Of a stretch of DNA of 61,458 bases, positions 11,521 through 20,715 are shown piece after piece. This DNA is from Prorocentrum cordatum (taxonomy: Eukaryota; Sar; Dinophyceae; Prorocentrales; Prorocentraceae): the NCBI GenBank assembly GCA_963575745.1, contig CAUYUJ010016298.1, positions 224,398-285,855 of the forward strand, in the 5' to 3' direction. The notes under the pieces are model-generated. The model saw only the letters and a list, made by a program, of their open reading frames with translations. It had not been told where the DNA came from and did no database searches. A program made the translations under genes and the position numbers. The number at the start of each line of letters is the position of its first letter. Within the stretch, counting starts at the first letter, position 1.

Positions 11521-11840
11521 GCCGCCCCCTGCTTGCAGGGGTGCACGGCGTGCTGGATGAGCTGTTAGGTTTTGGTTTTGGTTCTTTTTCCAAAAGAACT
11601 CCCCAGTGGGCTCCGGCAGAACCCGCCACCGTGCGCAAAAACGGCCGTTTCGCTCGGGACATCCTCAAAAAATCGCGAAGATGGCCCAAGATGGCCTCCA
11701 AGTCCGCCCGAGATGGTCCAAGACGGCCTCCAAAACGGCCCAAGAGAGTCCAAGACGGCCCAAGACGGCCCAAGAGGCCCCCCAGAGGCCTCCCAGACGG
11801 CCCAAGAGGCCTCCAAGAGGTCCTCCAGGAGAGTCCGAAG

Positions 11841-11915
11841 AGGCCAAAATCATTGATTTTCCCTTGGTTTTTGAAGGATTTTGGCATTTGCGCCTTTTCG
11901 GCTCTCCGACGGCTC
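11841..11915 (+). repeat. Palindrome-bearing dispersed segment, copy 1
   Basis: AAAATCATTGATTTTCCCTT leads to GGCATTTGCGCC and TCCGACGGCTCAAG. AAAATCA and TGATTTT form a perfect 7-bp inverted repeat with a one-base centre. Confidence 0.55.
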
Positions 11916-12257
11916 AAGACGGCCCAAGAAGCCCCCAAGATCGCCCAAGAGGCCCCCAAGAGAGCCCCCTGATGGCCCAAGTGGCCTCCAAGATGGCCCC
12001 TAGAGGGCCCCAAGAGGCCCAAGAGGCCTCCAACACGCCCAAGATGGCCTCCAAGACGCCCAAGATGGCCTCCAAGACGGCCCTGGAGCGCCCCAAGAGG
12101 GTCCCCCGTTGGCCCAGACAGGCCCCCAAAACGGCTCCCGACGGCGTCAGACGGCTGCCAGACGTGCCAGGAACCCACCAAGATGGCCGAAGTTGGCTCG
12201 AAGCTGGCCCAAAAGGGCCCAAGAGGCCCCCAAGAGGGCCTCCAGGAAGGCCAAAAG

Positions 12258-12335
12258 ATGCCAAAATCACTGATTTTCCCAAGGTTTTTGATGGATTTGG
12301 GCATTTCCCTTCTTTCGGCCTTCCGACGGCCCGAG
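12258..12335 (+). repeat. Palindrome-bearing dispersed segment, copy 2
   Basis: AAAATCACTGATTTTCCC with GGGCATTTCCC and TTCCGACGGCCCGAG. The AAAATCA/TGATTTT arms are intact, with one changed base between them compared with copy 1. Confidence 0.55.
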
Positions 12336-12420
12336 ACGGCCCAAGAGCCCCCAAAGATCGCCGAAAGATCGCCCAAGAGGCCTCCAAGACGGCGACGATG
12401 ACCATCAAGACGCCCACGTG

Positions 12421-13280
12421 TTCCCCGAAGGCTTTCCAAACCGATTCGGGGAACACATGGTCCGATGGCTTGGCAGGTCTGGCCTCAACGTTCGGCCACA
12501 TAGGCGCTTCCACAAAGGCAGGGGGCGGCGGTGATTCGCCGTAGGCGTCTTCGATAACCACTAGCAACGCTGGGGGAAACTAAACTGTGGGACCCCAACA
12601 CACTATATCCGCGGACTCTCATGGGCGGGTTGGGCGGGTTGGGCCAGGCCGGCGGCACACTGCAGCGTGGGATCCCATCAAACTATGGCCACATTACTGG
12701 CGGGTCGGGCCAGGCGGGCGGGCCCTAATTCAGTCGGCCTGGCGGACCCTCTGGGCCCTAGCAGGCGGAGGTCCAAGAACGATTCCATTCAGAGCGCCAT
12801 AATCGTTTCGATGTCGGGAGTAGGACCACAACCAGGACGGAGGGAGGATCGAGGAGGAGGAGGAGGAGGAAGAAGGACGCGGGAAGAGAGAAGGGAGGCG
12901 GGAGGAAGAATAGGGAAGGGGTACGACGAGTAGTAGGAAGAAGGAGAGGGGAAAAGGCCTGCTCACCGTCTCTGTCTGTGAGTTGGCGTCGCCGCTGTCC
13001 CTCATCGAAGCCGCCGCCGCCGTCGTCGTCGTACTCGTCGCCCACTCGGACTCGCTCTCACACCCAGGCACTCACGGCCAGACACTCACAGCAGGACGTG
13101 CCACAAAATGAGATGCACATTTTGGAATCTCCCCGGAGTCGACTAATTCGCATCCCGAGGCTGCGTGAGAGGACGACGAGGACAAAGACGGCGGTCCTCG
13201 AGAATGCCTCTGGAGGCCTCGAGATGCCCTCAAGGGACCAGAAACGATTCGAAACCTCCATCCTCGGCGGCGGCCCTCCC
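12421..13280. other. No gene seen
   Basis: GC-rich mixed sequence, including GGCGGGTTGGGC repeats near 12620-12720 and a GGA/GAA purine-rich stretch near 12838-12955. Open frames lack domains. Confidence 0.4.
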
Positions 13281-13495
13281 ACCCCCACCCCCCGAAGCAG
13301 CTGCCCCGCCCCAGCGGCTGCCCCCCGAGCGGCTGCCCCCCGAGCGGCTGCGCCCCCAGCGGCTGCGCCCCCAGCGGCTCCCCCCTGCCCGGCGGCTGCC
13401 ACGCAGAGCGGCTGCCCCGCCAGCGGCTGCCACGCAGAGCGGCTGCCACGCCAGGCGCGGCTGCCGCCCCCCCCCCCCCCGGAGCGGTTGCTCCC
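13281..13495. repeat. GCGGCTGCC-type minisatellite with poly(C) run
   Basis: Units of about 15-18 bp on CCCCGAGCGGCTGC / CACGCAGAGCGGCTGC, ending in a run of C near 13465-13480. Low-complexity Ala/Pro translation only. Confidence 0.75.
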
Positions 13496-13985
13496 CTCGC
13501 CCCCCCTTCCGAAAACGACGCTCGGCCTCCTCCCTCGGATCCTCCCCCCTCCCTCGACGGCGACGACGGACGAGGCCAAAAAGTACGCCCAGGAAAAGCC
13601 TGGGGGGAGGGCCTACGAGCAGGACTGGAGCAGGCGGAGAAAGGCCGAGAGGTGGGCCCAGGGCAGGGCCAGGAGAATGGCTTGGGGGAGGCATATGGGG
13701 GAATGGCCTCGGGGGTAGGCAAGGAGAAGGGTCTCGGGGCAGGCTTCGGGTAGGCCTCCAGAAGGAGGACGGGGCGGGCGGGCTAGAGAAGGGTCGAGGG
13801 GAAGCAGCGGCAGCAGGACAAGGAGCAGCGGCAGCAACGGATCGGCACAACCTAGACGGTCCAGCCCCTTCTGGCGATCGGAGCAGGCGTCTCCATTCAA
13901 AAAGTCTCCTGCATCAGGCACCTACCTTGAAATTGGCCAAGCCTTCAGGCGTGAAGCGATGCAGGGAGATCCGGACTGTGTGCGC
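13496..13985. other. Downstream flank of psbU copy 1; no further gene seen
   Basis: Purine-rich GGGAGG/AAGGCC sequence to about 13850, then sequence with weak similarity to the 3' flank of the other psbU units (CAGGCGTGAAG...GAGATC). The similarity to the other units is much weaker here than within the array. Confidence 0.45.
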
Positions 13986-14588
13986 TCAGCGGTACATGGC
14001 GTTGTTGATGCGGTCGATGAAGTAGGCCGGGTTGGCTGGGAAGGCAACATAGTTCTTCTCGTACTTCTGGATGATCTGCTTCAGGTTGTCGGGGAGCTCG
14101 GGGTCATTCAACATGTCCGACACCTTCTCCCATGGGCCGTGCGTGCCGATCCAGCCGGAGGCGGTCGGGAACATGCCAGGGAACTGGCGGTAGGCCATGA
14201 TGTTGGCGTTGTTGATGTCCACCTTGTTGCTGCCGCCCAGGTACTCGATGTTGATATAGTCGACCTCTGCCAGCGCTGGCGAAGCCGAAGCCACGAGCGC
14301 CACCGCCGACGCTGCAGCGGCGCTGGCGGCCCTCTGCTTGTTAGAGCGCAGCCAGCCGACCACCGCTCCAGCGATGCTGGCCACAGCCGCACCGAGCATC
14401 GCCCCAGAGGCGTTGCTGTCCGCCGCGGGCTCCTCCAAGAGCTCCTCCACGAGGAGTGTCGGCTGCTGCTGGACCGCCGAGGCGACGGAACGCTGCAGGG
14501 CCGCCTCGCTGGGCACTGGGGCCACATAGGCGGCGGCCGGGGAGGCGAGCAGGGCAACCGCCAGCGCCACGCGCGACAGGACCGCCAT
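13986..14588 (-). CDS. psbU: Photosystem II extrinsic 12 kDa protein PsbU, copy 1
   Basis: A 200-residue intronless gene. PsbU is an extrinsic, lumenal subunit that stabilises the oxygen-evolving complex of photosystem II in cyanobacteria and red-lineage plastids. Residues 1-20 form a signal peptide ending AAA before YVAP, as usual for complex plastids. A transit region follows to about 60. Hydrophobic stretches at about 62-80 and 88-106 lead to ALA at 105-107, a likely thylakoid processing site. The mature part (about 108-200) has the conserved VDINNANIMAYRQFPGMFPT, then GPWEKVSDMLNDPEL and IIQKYEKNYVAFP. I chose the ATG at 14588 because it starts the signal peptide; the frame extends upstream to 14819, but that part is untranslated-looking. 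The protein is identical to copy 2. Confidence 0.93.
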   Translation of the reverse strand: MAVLSRVALAVALLASPAAAYVAPVPSEAALQRSVASAVQQQPTLLVEELLEEPAADSNASGAMLGAAVASIAGAVVGWLRSNKQRAASAAAASAVALVASASPALAEVDYINIEYLGGSNKVDINNANIMAYRQFPGMFPTASGWIGTHGPWEKVSDMLNDPELPDNLKQIIQKYEKNYVAFPANPAYFIDRINNAMYR

Positions 14589-15355
14589 TTGGGGCCTCAG
14601 GAGCTGCTTGGTCCAAGGGGCGCTTCCGGCTGGTAGCAGAGAGGTGCTTGGGCCGAAGCTCCACCCAAGAAAGATACCGAGTCGGAGCAGCCAGCGTTGC
14701 GCGAGGATCAGGCGGACGAAGAAGAGTAAGGAAAGAAAATGGAAGGAGGGGAGAAGAGCAGGGGGAAAGTGAAGTGATGTTGCCCCTCCAGTGCGTTGTC
14801 CACTAGCTGGTTTGGCCACTCGGGGTTGGCAGCAGGTTGATGGTTCGGTAGCTTAGGGATTCGATCTTGTCAGACAGCTTAGCAAATGAAGCCCTCCACC
14901 CGCTTGAGAGATAGTACTGCGGAGGCATCAACACTCCCCTCCATGACCAACCACAACGCATCACTTCTGGTCCAAGTCTGGGCTCAGAGAAGGGAAGAGG
15001 GTCAGCAGCAGCAGCAGTAGGAGCGAGACAGAGAACGAGCAGGAGGAACAGGAGGAGCAGCAGCAGGCGTAGCAGAGGGTCACCCCACCCTGAAAGTATC
15101 GTTTAGAGCGTCCCTTTGCTCCCACAAATCGAAGCGGGCGCGCCTGTTCAAAAAGTATGCATTCCAGGCAGCATCCTACCAGGCCAGAAATGGTACAGCA
15201 GATTCTGCTGCAGGCACCTAGCTTGGGTGTCCTGAGACTTCGTCGCAGAGGCGTGAAGTGAAGGTCCAGTGAGATCTGAGGGAGCATGGGATCCTCACAA
15301 CTCGGCCTATGCACCAGCGAGACCCTCCCGAACGAGCTGCCAAGACTGTGTGAGC
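14589..15355 (-). other. psbU intergenic spacer 1 (trans-splicing leader region)
   Basis: 767 bp between psbU copies 2 and 1. On the minus strand a pyrimidine-rich stretch (about 14700-14790) precedes several AG dinucleotides before the ATG. In dinoflagellates tandem genes are generally co-transcribed and separated by spliced-leader trans-splicing, so an acceptor is expected here; the exact AG is not evident. CAG-rich sequence at about 15000-15075. No second gene. Confidence 0.6.
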
Positions 15356-15958
15356 TCAGCGGTACATGGCGTTGTTGATGCGGTCGATGAAGTAGGCCGG
15401 GTTGGCTGGGAAGGCAACATAGTTCTTCTCGTACTTCTGGATGATCTGCTTCAGGTTGTCGGGGAGCTCGGGGTCATTCAACATGTCCGACACCTTCTCC
15501 CATGGGCCGTGCGTGCCGATCCAGCCGGAGGCGGTCGGGAACATGCCAGGGAATTGGCGGTAGGCCATGATGTTGGCGTTGTTGATGTCCACCTTGTTGC
15601 TGCCGCCCAGGTACTCGATGTTGATATAGTCGACCTCTGCCAGCGCTGGCGAAGCCGAAGCCACGAGCGCCACCGCCGACGCTGCAGCGGCGCTGGCGGC
15701 CCTCTGCTTGTTAGAGCGCAGCCAGCCGACCACCGCTCCAGCGATGCTGGCCACAGCCGCACCGAGCATCGCCCCAGAGGCGTTGCTGTCCGCCGCGGGC
15801 TCCTCCAAGAGCTCCTCCACGAGGAGTGTCGGCTGCTGCTGGACCGCCGAGGCGACGGAACGCTGCAGGGCCGCCTCGCTGGGCACTGGGGCCACATAGG
15901 CGGCGGCCGGGGAGGCGAGCAGGGCAACCGCCAGCGCCACGCGCGACAGGACCGCCAT
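15356..15958 (-). CDS. psbU: Photosystem II extrinsic 12 kDa protein PsbU, copy 2
   Basis: This copy encodes the same 200 residues as copy 1 and differs from it by very few silent bases (for example at 15553). It lies exactly 1370 bp from copy 1, and the upstream 5' region matches almost perfectly to about 16385, so the repeated unit includes gene and leader. The start at 15958 is chosen as for copy 1. The signal peptide, YVAP junction, ALA site and the mature PsbU domain are intact. The transcription direction is the same as in the other copies, giving a head-to-tail array. Confidence 0.93.
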   Translation of the reverse strand: MAVLSRVALAVALLASPAAAYVAPVPSEAALQRSVASAVQQQPTLLVEELLEEPAADSNASGAMLGAAVASIAGAVVGWLRSNKQRAASAAAASAVALVASASPALAEVDYINIEYLGGSNKVDINNANIMAYRQFPGMFPTASGWIGTHGPWEKVSDMLNDPELPDNLKQIIQKYEKNYVAFPANPAYFIDRINNAMYR

Positions 15959-16388
15959 TTGGGGCCTCAGGAGCTGCTTGGTCCAAGGGGCGCTTCCGGC
16001 TGGTAGCAGAGAGGTGCTTGGGCCGAAGCTCCACCCAAGAAAGATACCGAGTCGGAACAGCCAGCGTTGCGCGAGGATCAGGCGGACGAAGAAGAGTAAG
16101 GAAAGAAAATGGAAGGAGGGGAGAAGAGCAGGGGGAAAGTGAAGTGATGTTGCCCCTCCAGTGCGTTGTCCACTAGCTGGTTTGGCCACTCGGGGTTGGC
16201 AGCAGGTTGATAGTTCGGTAGCTTAGGGATTCGATCTTGTCAGACAGCTTAGCAAATGAGGCCCTCCACCCGCTTGAGAGATAGTACTGCGGAGGCATCA
16301 ACACTCCCCTCCATGACCAACCACAACGCATCACTTCTGGTCCCAAGTCTGGGCTCAGAGAAGGGAAGAGGGTCAGCAGCAGCAGGAG
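15959..16388 (-). other. psbU spacer, upstream part
   Basis: Matches 14589-15016 of the first spacer, including the segment from GTTGGCAGCAGGTTGAT to the CAGCAGCAG run. The match stops abruptly at about 16388, where unrelated repeat-rich DNA begins; the spacer resumes at about 19360. Confidence 0.75.
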
Positions 16389-17365
16389 TTCAGCACCAAG
16401 CCTTGTGAACGTTAAGGCGTGGACGAATGCGAAGGTCTGTCTGGTAGGGTTTTTGAACTCTAGTAAGGGACCTCCCCTTCTCTAGGCCGCAGACTCCTGG
16501 GTACAACGCATCTCCTTTCCGATGAGGCCACTTCCCTCCTGCCCGCTCGAGGATGGTGCACTTCCACAATGGCAGCTGATCCCCTAACTCCCGTTCCACG
16601 CGTGCCCGCTCGAGGATGGTGCACTTCCCGCATGGCAGCTAATGCCTGAAGCCCCCTTCACGCGTGCCCGCTTCAGGACGGTGTACTTCCCGCATGGCAG
16701 CTAATTCCTGAATCCTCATTCCATGCGCGCTCGCTCGACGATCGTGCACTTCCCGCATTCCCAAGCGCAAACCACGATCCCTCGTTGAAAACGATGGACG
16801 TGCGTCCCGAGCTTCCAGGGCGGCCCGTGCAGCCAACCAAGGACGCCAAAATGACACAAGATGGCTCAAGGACGGCCCAAGATGGCCCCAAGGCGGCCGA
16901 AGATTGACTCAAGACTGCCCAAAATGCCTTCAAGAGGACCCAAAAGGGCCACAAGAGGACCTCCAACAGGATCCGAAAAAGCCAGAGTCAGTGATTTCAT
17001 TTAGGTTTCCGAATGATTGCAAGGCATTACGGCCGGTGCCGCCCACCCTGAAGGGGGACGACGAAGACGACGAACGCGGCGACGACGACGCTCGCGAGTC
17101 CTCGTGGGGGCCCTTGTAGGCCCCGTTGGCCTCGGGACCCCCCTGGGACCCCCACCTGGGACCGCCCCCAGCGATCCCCTCCAGGGACCGCCACCCACCC
17201 CTGGCGGGGAAGGAATCAAGGGCCTTCCCTTCGACTCGATTGGTGTTCCTCCTCTTGCGTCTCTGTGGGTCTCTCTTGGGTCGTCTTCGTCGGGAGAGGG
17301 GGGTGGTCACGACCCCGGGACCCCCACTGGGGGAGGGGTCACGGGGAGAGGTGGGACCCCCCTGG
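16389..17365. other. Insertion in the psbU array: no gene seen
   Basis: First part of about 3 kb of non-psbU DNA inside the array. It includes a 63-bp tandem repeat, an AAGATGGCCC minisatellite (about 16855-17010, with the segment AGAGTCAGTGATTTCATTTA at 16984) and GGGACCCCC-rich sequence. Open frames are low-complexity. Confidence 0.5.
16540..16765. repeat. 63-bp tandem repeat, about 3.5 copies
   Basis: CGAGGATGGTGCACTTCC recurs at about 16548 and 16611, and as CAGGACGGTGTACTTCC and CGACGATCGTGCACTTCC near 16674 and 16737. ATGGCAGCTAAT lies between them. The period is 63 bp. Confidence 0.85.
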
Positions 17366-17366
17366 G

Positions 17367-17393
17367 ACAACACACACACACACACACACACAC
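17367..17393. repeat. (CA)n microsatellite
   Basis: Perfect CA run. Confidence 0.9.
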
Positions 17394-17589
17394 CCGGCGC
17401 GGGGAAGGAATCAGGGAAGAGGCTTCCCTTCGAATCAATGACAACATTGCTTGATTTCCGTCTGGCTGGGCCGCTTGAGGAGAAGGGCCACGGGAAGCGG
17501 GGGAAACGGCGACGGCGACGACGACGACTCAAACGGAAAAACGTCTCACACACAACGAGAAGGACAGCGGATTTTCGCATCGCCTTTTC

Positions 17590-17899
17590 GGGCTGCCGTT
17601 AGCTCAAGACGGCCCAAGAGGACTCCAAGGGGCAACCAAGACTGCCCCAAGACGGCCCAAGAGGCATCCAAAGACGGCCTTCGAAGGCCCTTCGAGGGCC
17701 GTAGACGGCGCCAAGACTGCCCCACGACGGCCCCCAGACACACACACACACACACACACCATACGGCCAAGAGGACCCTGAGACGGCCCAAGATAGCCCC
17801 AAGCCAGGGAAAGAACCCAAAGGCGGCCCAAGAGGGCCCAAAGGGCCCCCAGAATGATCCGGAGGAAGCCAAGACATCCCCAAGACGGCCCAAACAAGT

Positions 17900-17900
<1 letters not shown>
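17590..17900. repeat. AAGACGGCCC minisatellite preceding a CAT array
   Basis: CTCAAGACGGCCCAAGAGG-type units with an embedded (CA)n at about 17738-17759. It leads straight into the CAT array, the same order as in R copies A and B, so this may be a third, headless R copy. Confidence 0.7.
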
Positions 17901-17971
<71 letters not shown>

Positions 17972-19186
17972 TTCATCAGCAGCAGCAGCATCAGCATCAG
18001 CATCAGCATCATCATCATCATCAGCATCATCATCAGCATCATCATCGTCGTCATCATCATCAACAACATCAGCATCATCATCAGCAGCATCATCAGCATC
18101 ATCAGCATCATCATCCTCATCCTCATCATCATCATCATCATCATCATTATCATCATTATCATCATTATCAACATCATCATCATCGTCGTCATCATCACCA
18201 TCATCAGAACCATTACCACGACCACGTCCACATCCACCACCAAAACATCCGCCAGCATCATCATCCTCATCCTCATCATCATCCTTATCCTCATCCTCAT
18301 CATCATCATCATCATCATCATCAGCATCATCATCATCGTCATCATCATCACCATCATCATCGTCATCATCACCACCACCATCACCATCAACATCATCATC
18401 ATCATCAGCAGCAGCAGCATCAGCATAAGCATCATGAGCAGCATCAGCATCATCATCAGGTTCAGAATCATCATTATCATCATCAGTATCGTCTTCGTCA
18501 TCATCATCAGCAGCAGCATCATCATCAGAATCGTCATCATCATACTCCTACCCATACTCATCCGTCATCATCGTCATCATCAGTAGCATGATCAGCTCAT
18601 CATCATCATCAGCATCGTCATCATCCTCATCCTCACCATCACGATCAGCATCATCATCATCATCATCATCAGCATCATCGTCGTCGTCATACTCATCATC
18701 ATCATCAGCAGCAGCATCATCGTCCACAGCATCATCACCATCACGGTCATGTTCGTCATCATCATCAGCAGCAGCATGATCATCATCATGTTCACCAGCA
18801 TCTGCATCATCATCATATCATTAGTATTCATCTGCATCTCGTTCAACATTGTCATCAACCACATCAGCATCATCATCATCAGAATCATCAGCATCATCAT
18901 CATAATCAGCAGCAGCAAAAGCAGCAGCAGCAGCAGCAGTTGCAGCATCGTCATCAACATCAGCAGCAGCAGCATTATCATCACCACCACCACAGCCATT
19001 ATCATCAGCCGCACACTTACCATCATCAGCCTCATCATCACCCACATCATCACCACCATCATCATCATCACCACCATCATAATCAATATCATCGACATCG
19101 ATATCGTCGTCATCGTCATCATCGTCAGCATCAGCATCATCATTACCATCATGATCATCATTTTCATCGTCGTCGTCATCATCCCA
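17901..19186. repeat. Large (CAT)n array inside the psbU locus
   Basis: A perfect CAT run at about 17901-17970, then degenerate CAT with CAG, CGT, CCT and CAC. His-, Ser- and Met-rich open frames on both strands are artefacts of the triplet repeat. Confidence 0.95.
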
Positions 19187-19309
19187 TGCCCATCAGCCTC
19201 ACCACCTTCACAATCCTCATCACGGCATTCCCAAACTTGGAGGTACGTACGAAATGTCCCACGTAACGCCCTCCCGTGCCCCCTCGAACAGTCGCCACCC
19301 AGAATACTG

Positions 19310-19350
19310 GGCTGGCACTGTGGCGGGACTCGCCGCAGGCAGCTGGATAC
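19310..19350 (-). repeat. ~40-bp dispersed repeat, copy 3
   Basis: The minus strand reads CCAGCTGCCTGCGGCGAGTC, then CCGCCACAGTGCCAG. It lies about 125 bp beyond the CAT array. It is closest to copy 2 (11478). Confidence 0.65.
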
Positions 19351-19359
19351 AAGAGAGCA

Positions 19360-19503
19360 AGAGCACGAGCAGGACGGAAAGGAGGAACAGCAGCAGGAGT
19401 AGCAGAGGGTCGGTTCACCCTGAAGGTATCGTTTAGAGCGTCCCGTTGCTCCCACAAATCGGAGAAGGCGCACAGGTTCAAAAAATCTGCATTCCAGGCA
19501 GCA
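19360..19503 (-). repeat. Remnant of a deleted psbU unit (spacer fragment)
   Basis: From GAGCAGGA...GGAACAGCAGCAGGAG through CCTGAAGGTATCGTTTAGAG to ATTCCAGGCAGCA this matches 15035-15173 of spacer 1. Instead of continuing into the gene's 3' flank (CATCCTACCAGG, as at 15172), it jumps at GGCAGCA (19497-19503) to GGTTGATG, which normally lies upstream of a psbU gene (14835). Confidence 0.8.
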
Positions 19504-20023
19504 GGTTGATGTGTCGGTAGCTCAGGGCTTCGAGCTTGTCAGACATCTTAGCAAATGAGGCCCTCCACCCGCTTGAGAGATAGCACTGCGGAGGCATCAA
19601 CACTCCCTCCATGACCAACCACAACGCATCGCTTCTGGTCCAAGTCTGGGCTCAGAGAAGGGAAGAGGGTCAGCAGCAGCAGCAGTAGGAGCGAGGCAGA
19701 GAACGAGCAGGACCAACAGGAGGAGCAGCAGCAGGCGTAGCAGAGGGTCGGTCCACCCTGAAGGTATCGTTTAAAGCGTCCCTTTGCTCACACAAATCGA
19801 AGCGGGCGCGCCTGTTCAAAAAGTATGCATTCCAGGCAGCATCCTACCAGGCCAGGAATGGTACAGCAGATTCTGCTGCAGGCACCTAGCTTGGGTGTCC
19901 TGAGCCTTCGTCGCAGAGGCGTGAAGTGAAGGTCCAGTGAGATCTGAGGGAGCATGGGAGCCTCACAACTCGGCCTCTGCAACAGCGAGACCCTCCTGAA
20001 CGAGCTGCCAAGACTGTGTGAGC
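19504..20023 (-). other. psbU intergenic spacer 3
   Basis: Matches 14835-15355 of spacer 1 over its whole length, including CTCCACCCGCTTGAGAGATA, the CAGCAGCAG run and GTGTGAGCTCAGCGGTAC at the 3' end of the gene. No additional gene. Confidence 0.75.
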
Positions 20024-20626
20024 TCAGCGGTACATGGCGTTGTTGATGCGGTCGATGAAGTAGGCCGGGTTGGCCGGGAAGGCAACATAGTTCTTCTCGT
20101 ACTTCTGGATGATCTGCTTCAGGTTGTCGGGGAGCTCGGGGTCATTCAACATGTCCGACACCTTCTCCCATGGGCCGTGCGTGCCGATCCAGCCAGAGGC
20201 GGTCGGGAACATACCAGGGAACTGGCGGTAGGCCATGATGTTGGCGTTGTTGATGTCCACCTTGTTGCTGCCGCCCAGGTACTCGATGTTGATATAGTCG
20301 ACCTCTGCCAGCGCTGGCGAAGCCGAAGCCACGAGCGCCACCGCCGACGCTGCAGCGGCGCTGGCGGCCCTCTGCTTGTTAGAGCGCAGCCAGCCGACCA
20401 CCGCTCCAGCGATGCTGGCCACAGCCGCACCGAGCATCGCCCCAGAGGCGTTGCTGTCCGCCGCGGGCTCCTCCAAGAGCTCCTCCACGAGGAGTGTCGG
20501 CTGCTGCTGGACCGCCGAGGCGACGGAACGCTGCAGGGTCGCCTCGCTGGGCACTGGGGCCACATAGGCGGCGGCAGGGGAGGCGAGCAGGGCAACCGCC
20601 AGCGCCACGCGCGACAGGACCGCCAT
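20024..20626 (-). CDS. psbU: Photosystem II extrinsic 12 kDa protein PsbU, copy 3
   Basis: A 200-residue intronless copy, differing from copies 1 and 2 by one residue (Ala30 to Thr, in the transit region, outside the mature protein) and a few silent sites. The signal peptide, YVAP junction, ALA site and mature PsbU motifs are intact, so it should be functional. The start at 20626 is the ATG of the signal peptide. The homology to the other units continues only about 90 bp upstream (to about 20715) and then ends, making this the 5'-most unit in transcription order. An unrelated leader or promoter region therefore precedes it. Confidence 0.93.
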   Translation of the reverse strand: MAVLSRVALAVALLASPAAAYVAPVPSEATLQRSVASAVQQQPTLLVEELLEEPAADSNASGAMLGAAVASIAGAVVGWLRSNKQRAASAAAASAVALVASASPALAEVDYINIEYLGGSNKVDINNANIMAYRQFPGMFPTASGWIGTHGPWEKVSDMLNDPELPDNLKQIIQKYEKNYVAFPANPAYFIDRINNAMYR

Positions 20627-20715
20627 TTGGGGCCTCTGGAGCTGCTTGGTCCAAGGGGCGCTGCAGGCTGGTGGCAGAGAGGTGCTTGGGCCGGAGCTCC
20701 ACCCAAGAAAGATAC

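Larger units (their letters stand above)
11640..12420. repeat. AAGATGGCCC / AAGAGGCCC minisatellite block
   Basis: Degenerate 9-12-bp units with alternating CCAAGATGGC, CCAAGACGGC and CCAAGAGGCC. The block contains two copies of an AT-richer segment (about 11841-11915 and 12258-12335). Frames are open on both strands only because of the repeat. Confidence 0.8.

Noticed and set aside
14600-14625. Relict spliced leader in the psbU 5' leader (minus-strand CTTCGGCCCAAG)
   Set aside because: Only the last dozen bases resemble the leader, with three mismatches; not above what is expected by chance in this sequence.
14589-14819. N-terminal extension of psbU to the ATG at 14819 (and equivalents at 16189 and 20809)
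   Set aside because: The extension differs in copy 3, lacks targeting features and precedes a complete signal peptide at the downstream ATG.
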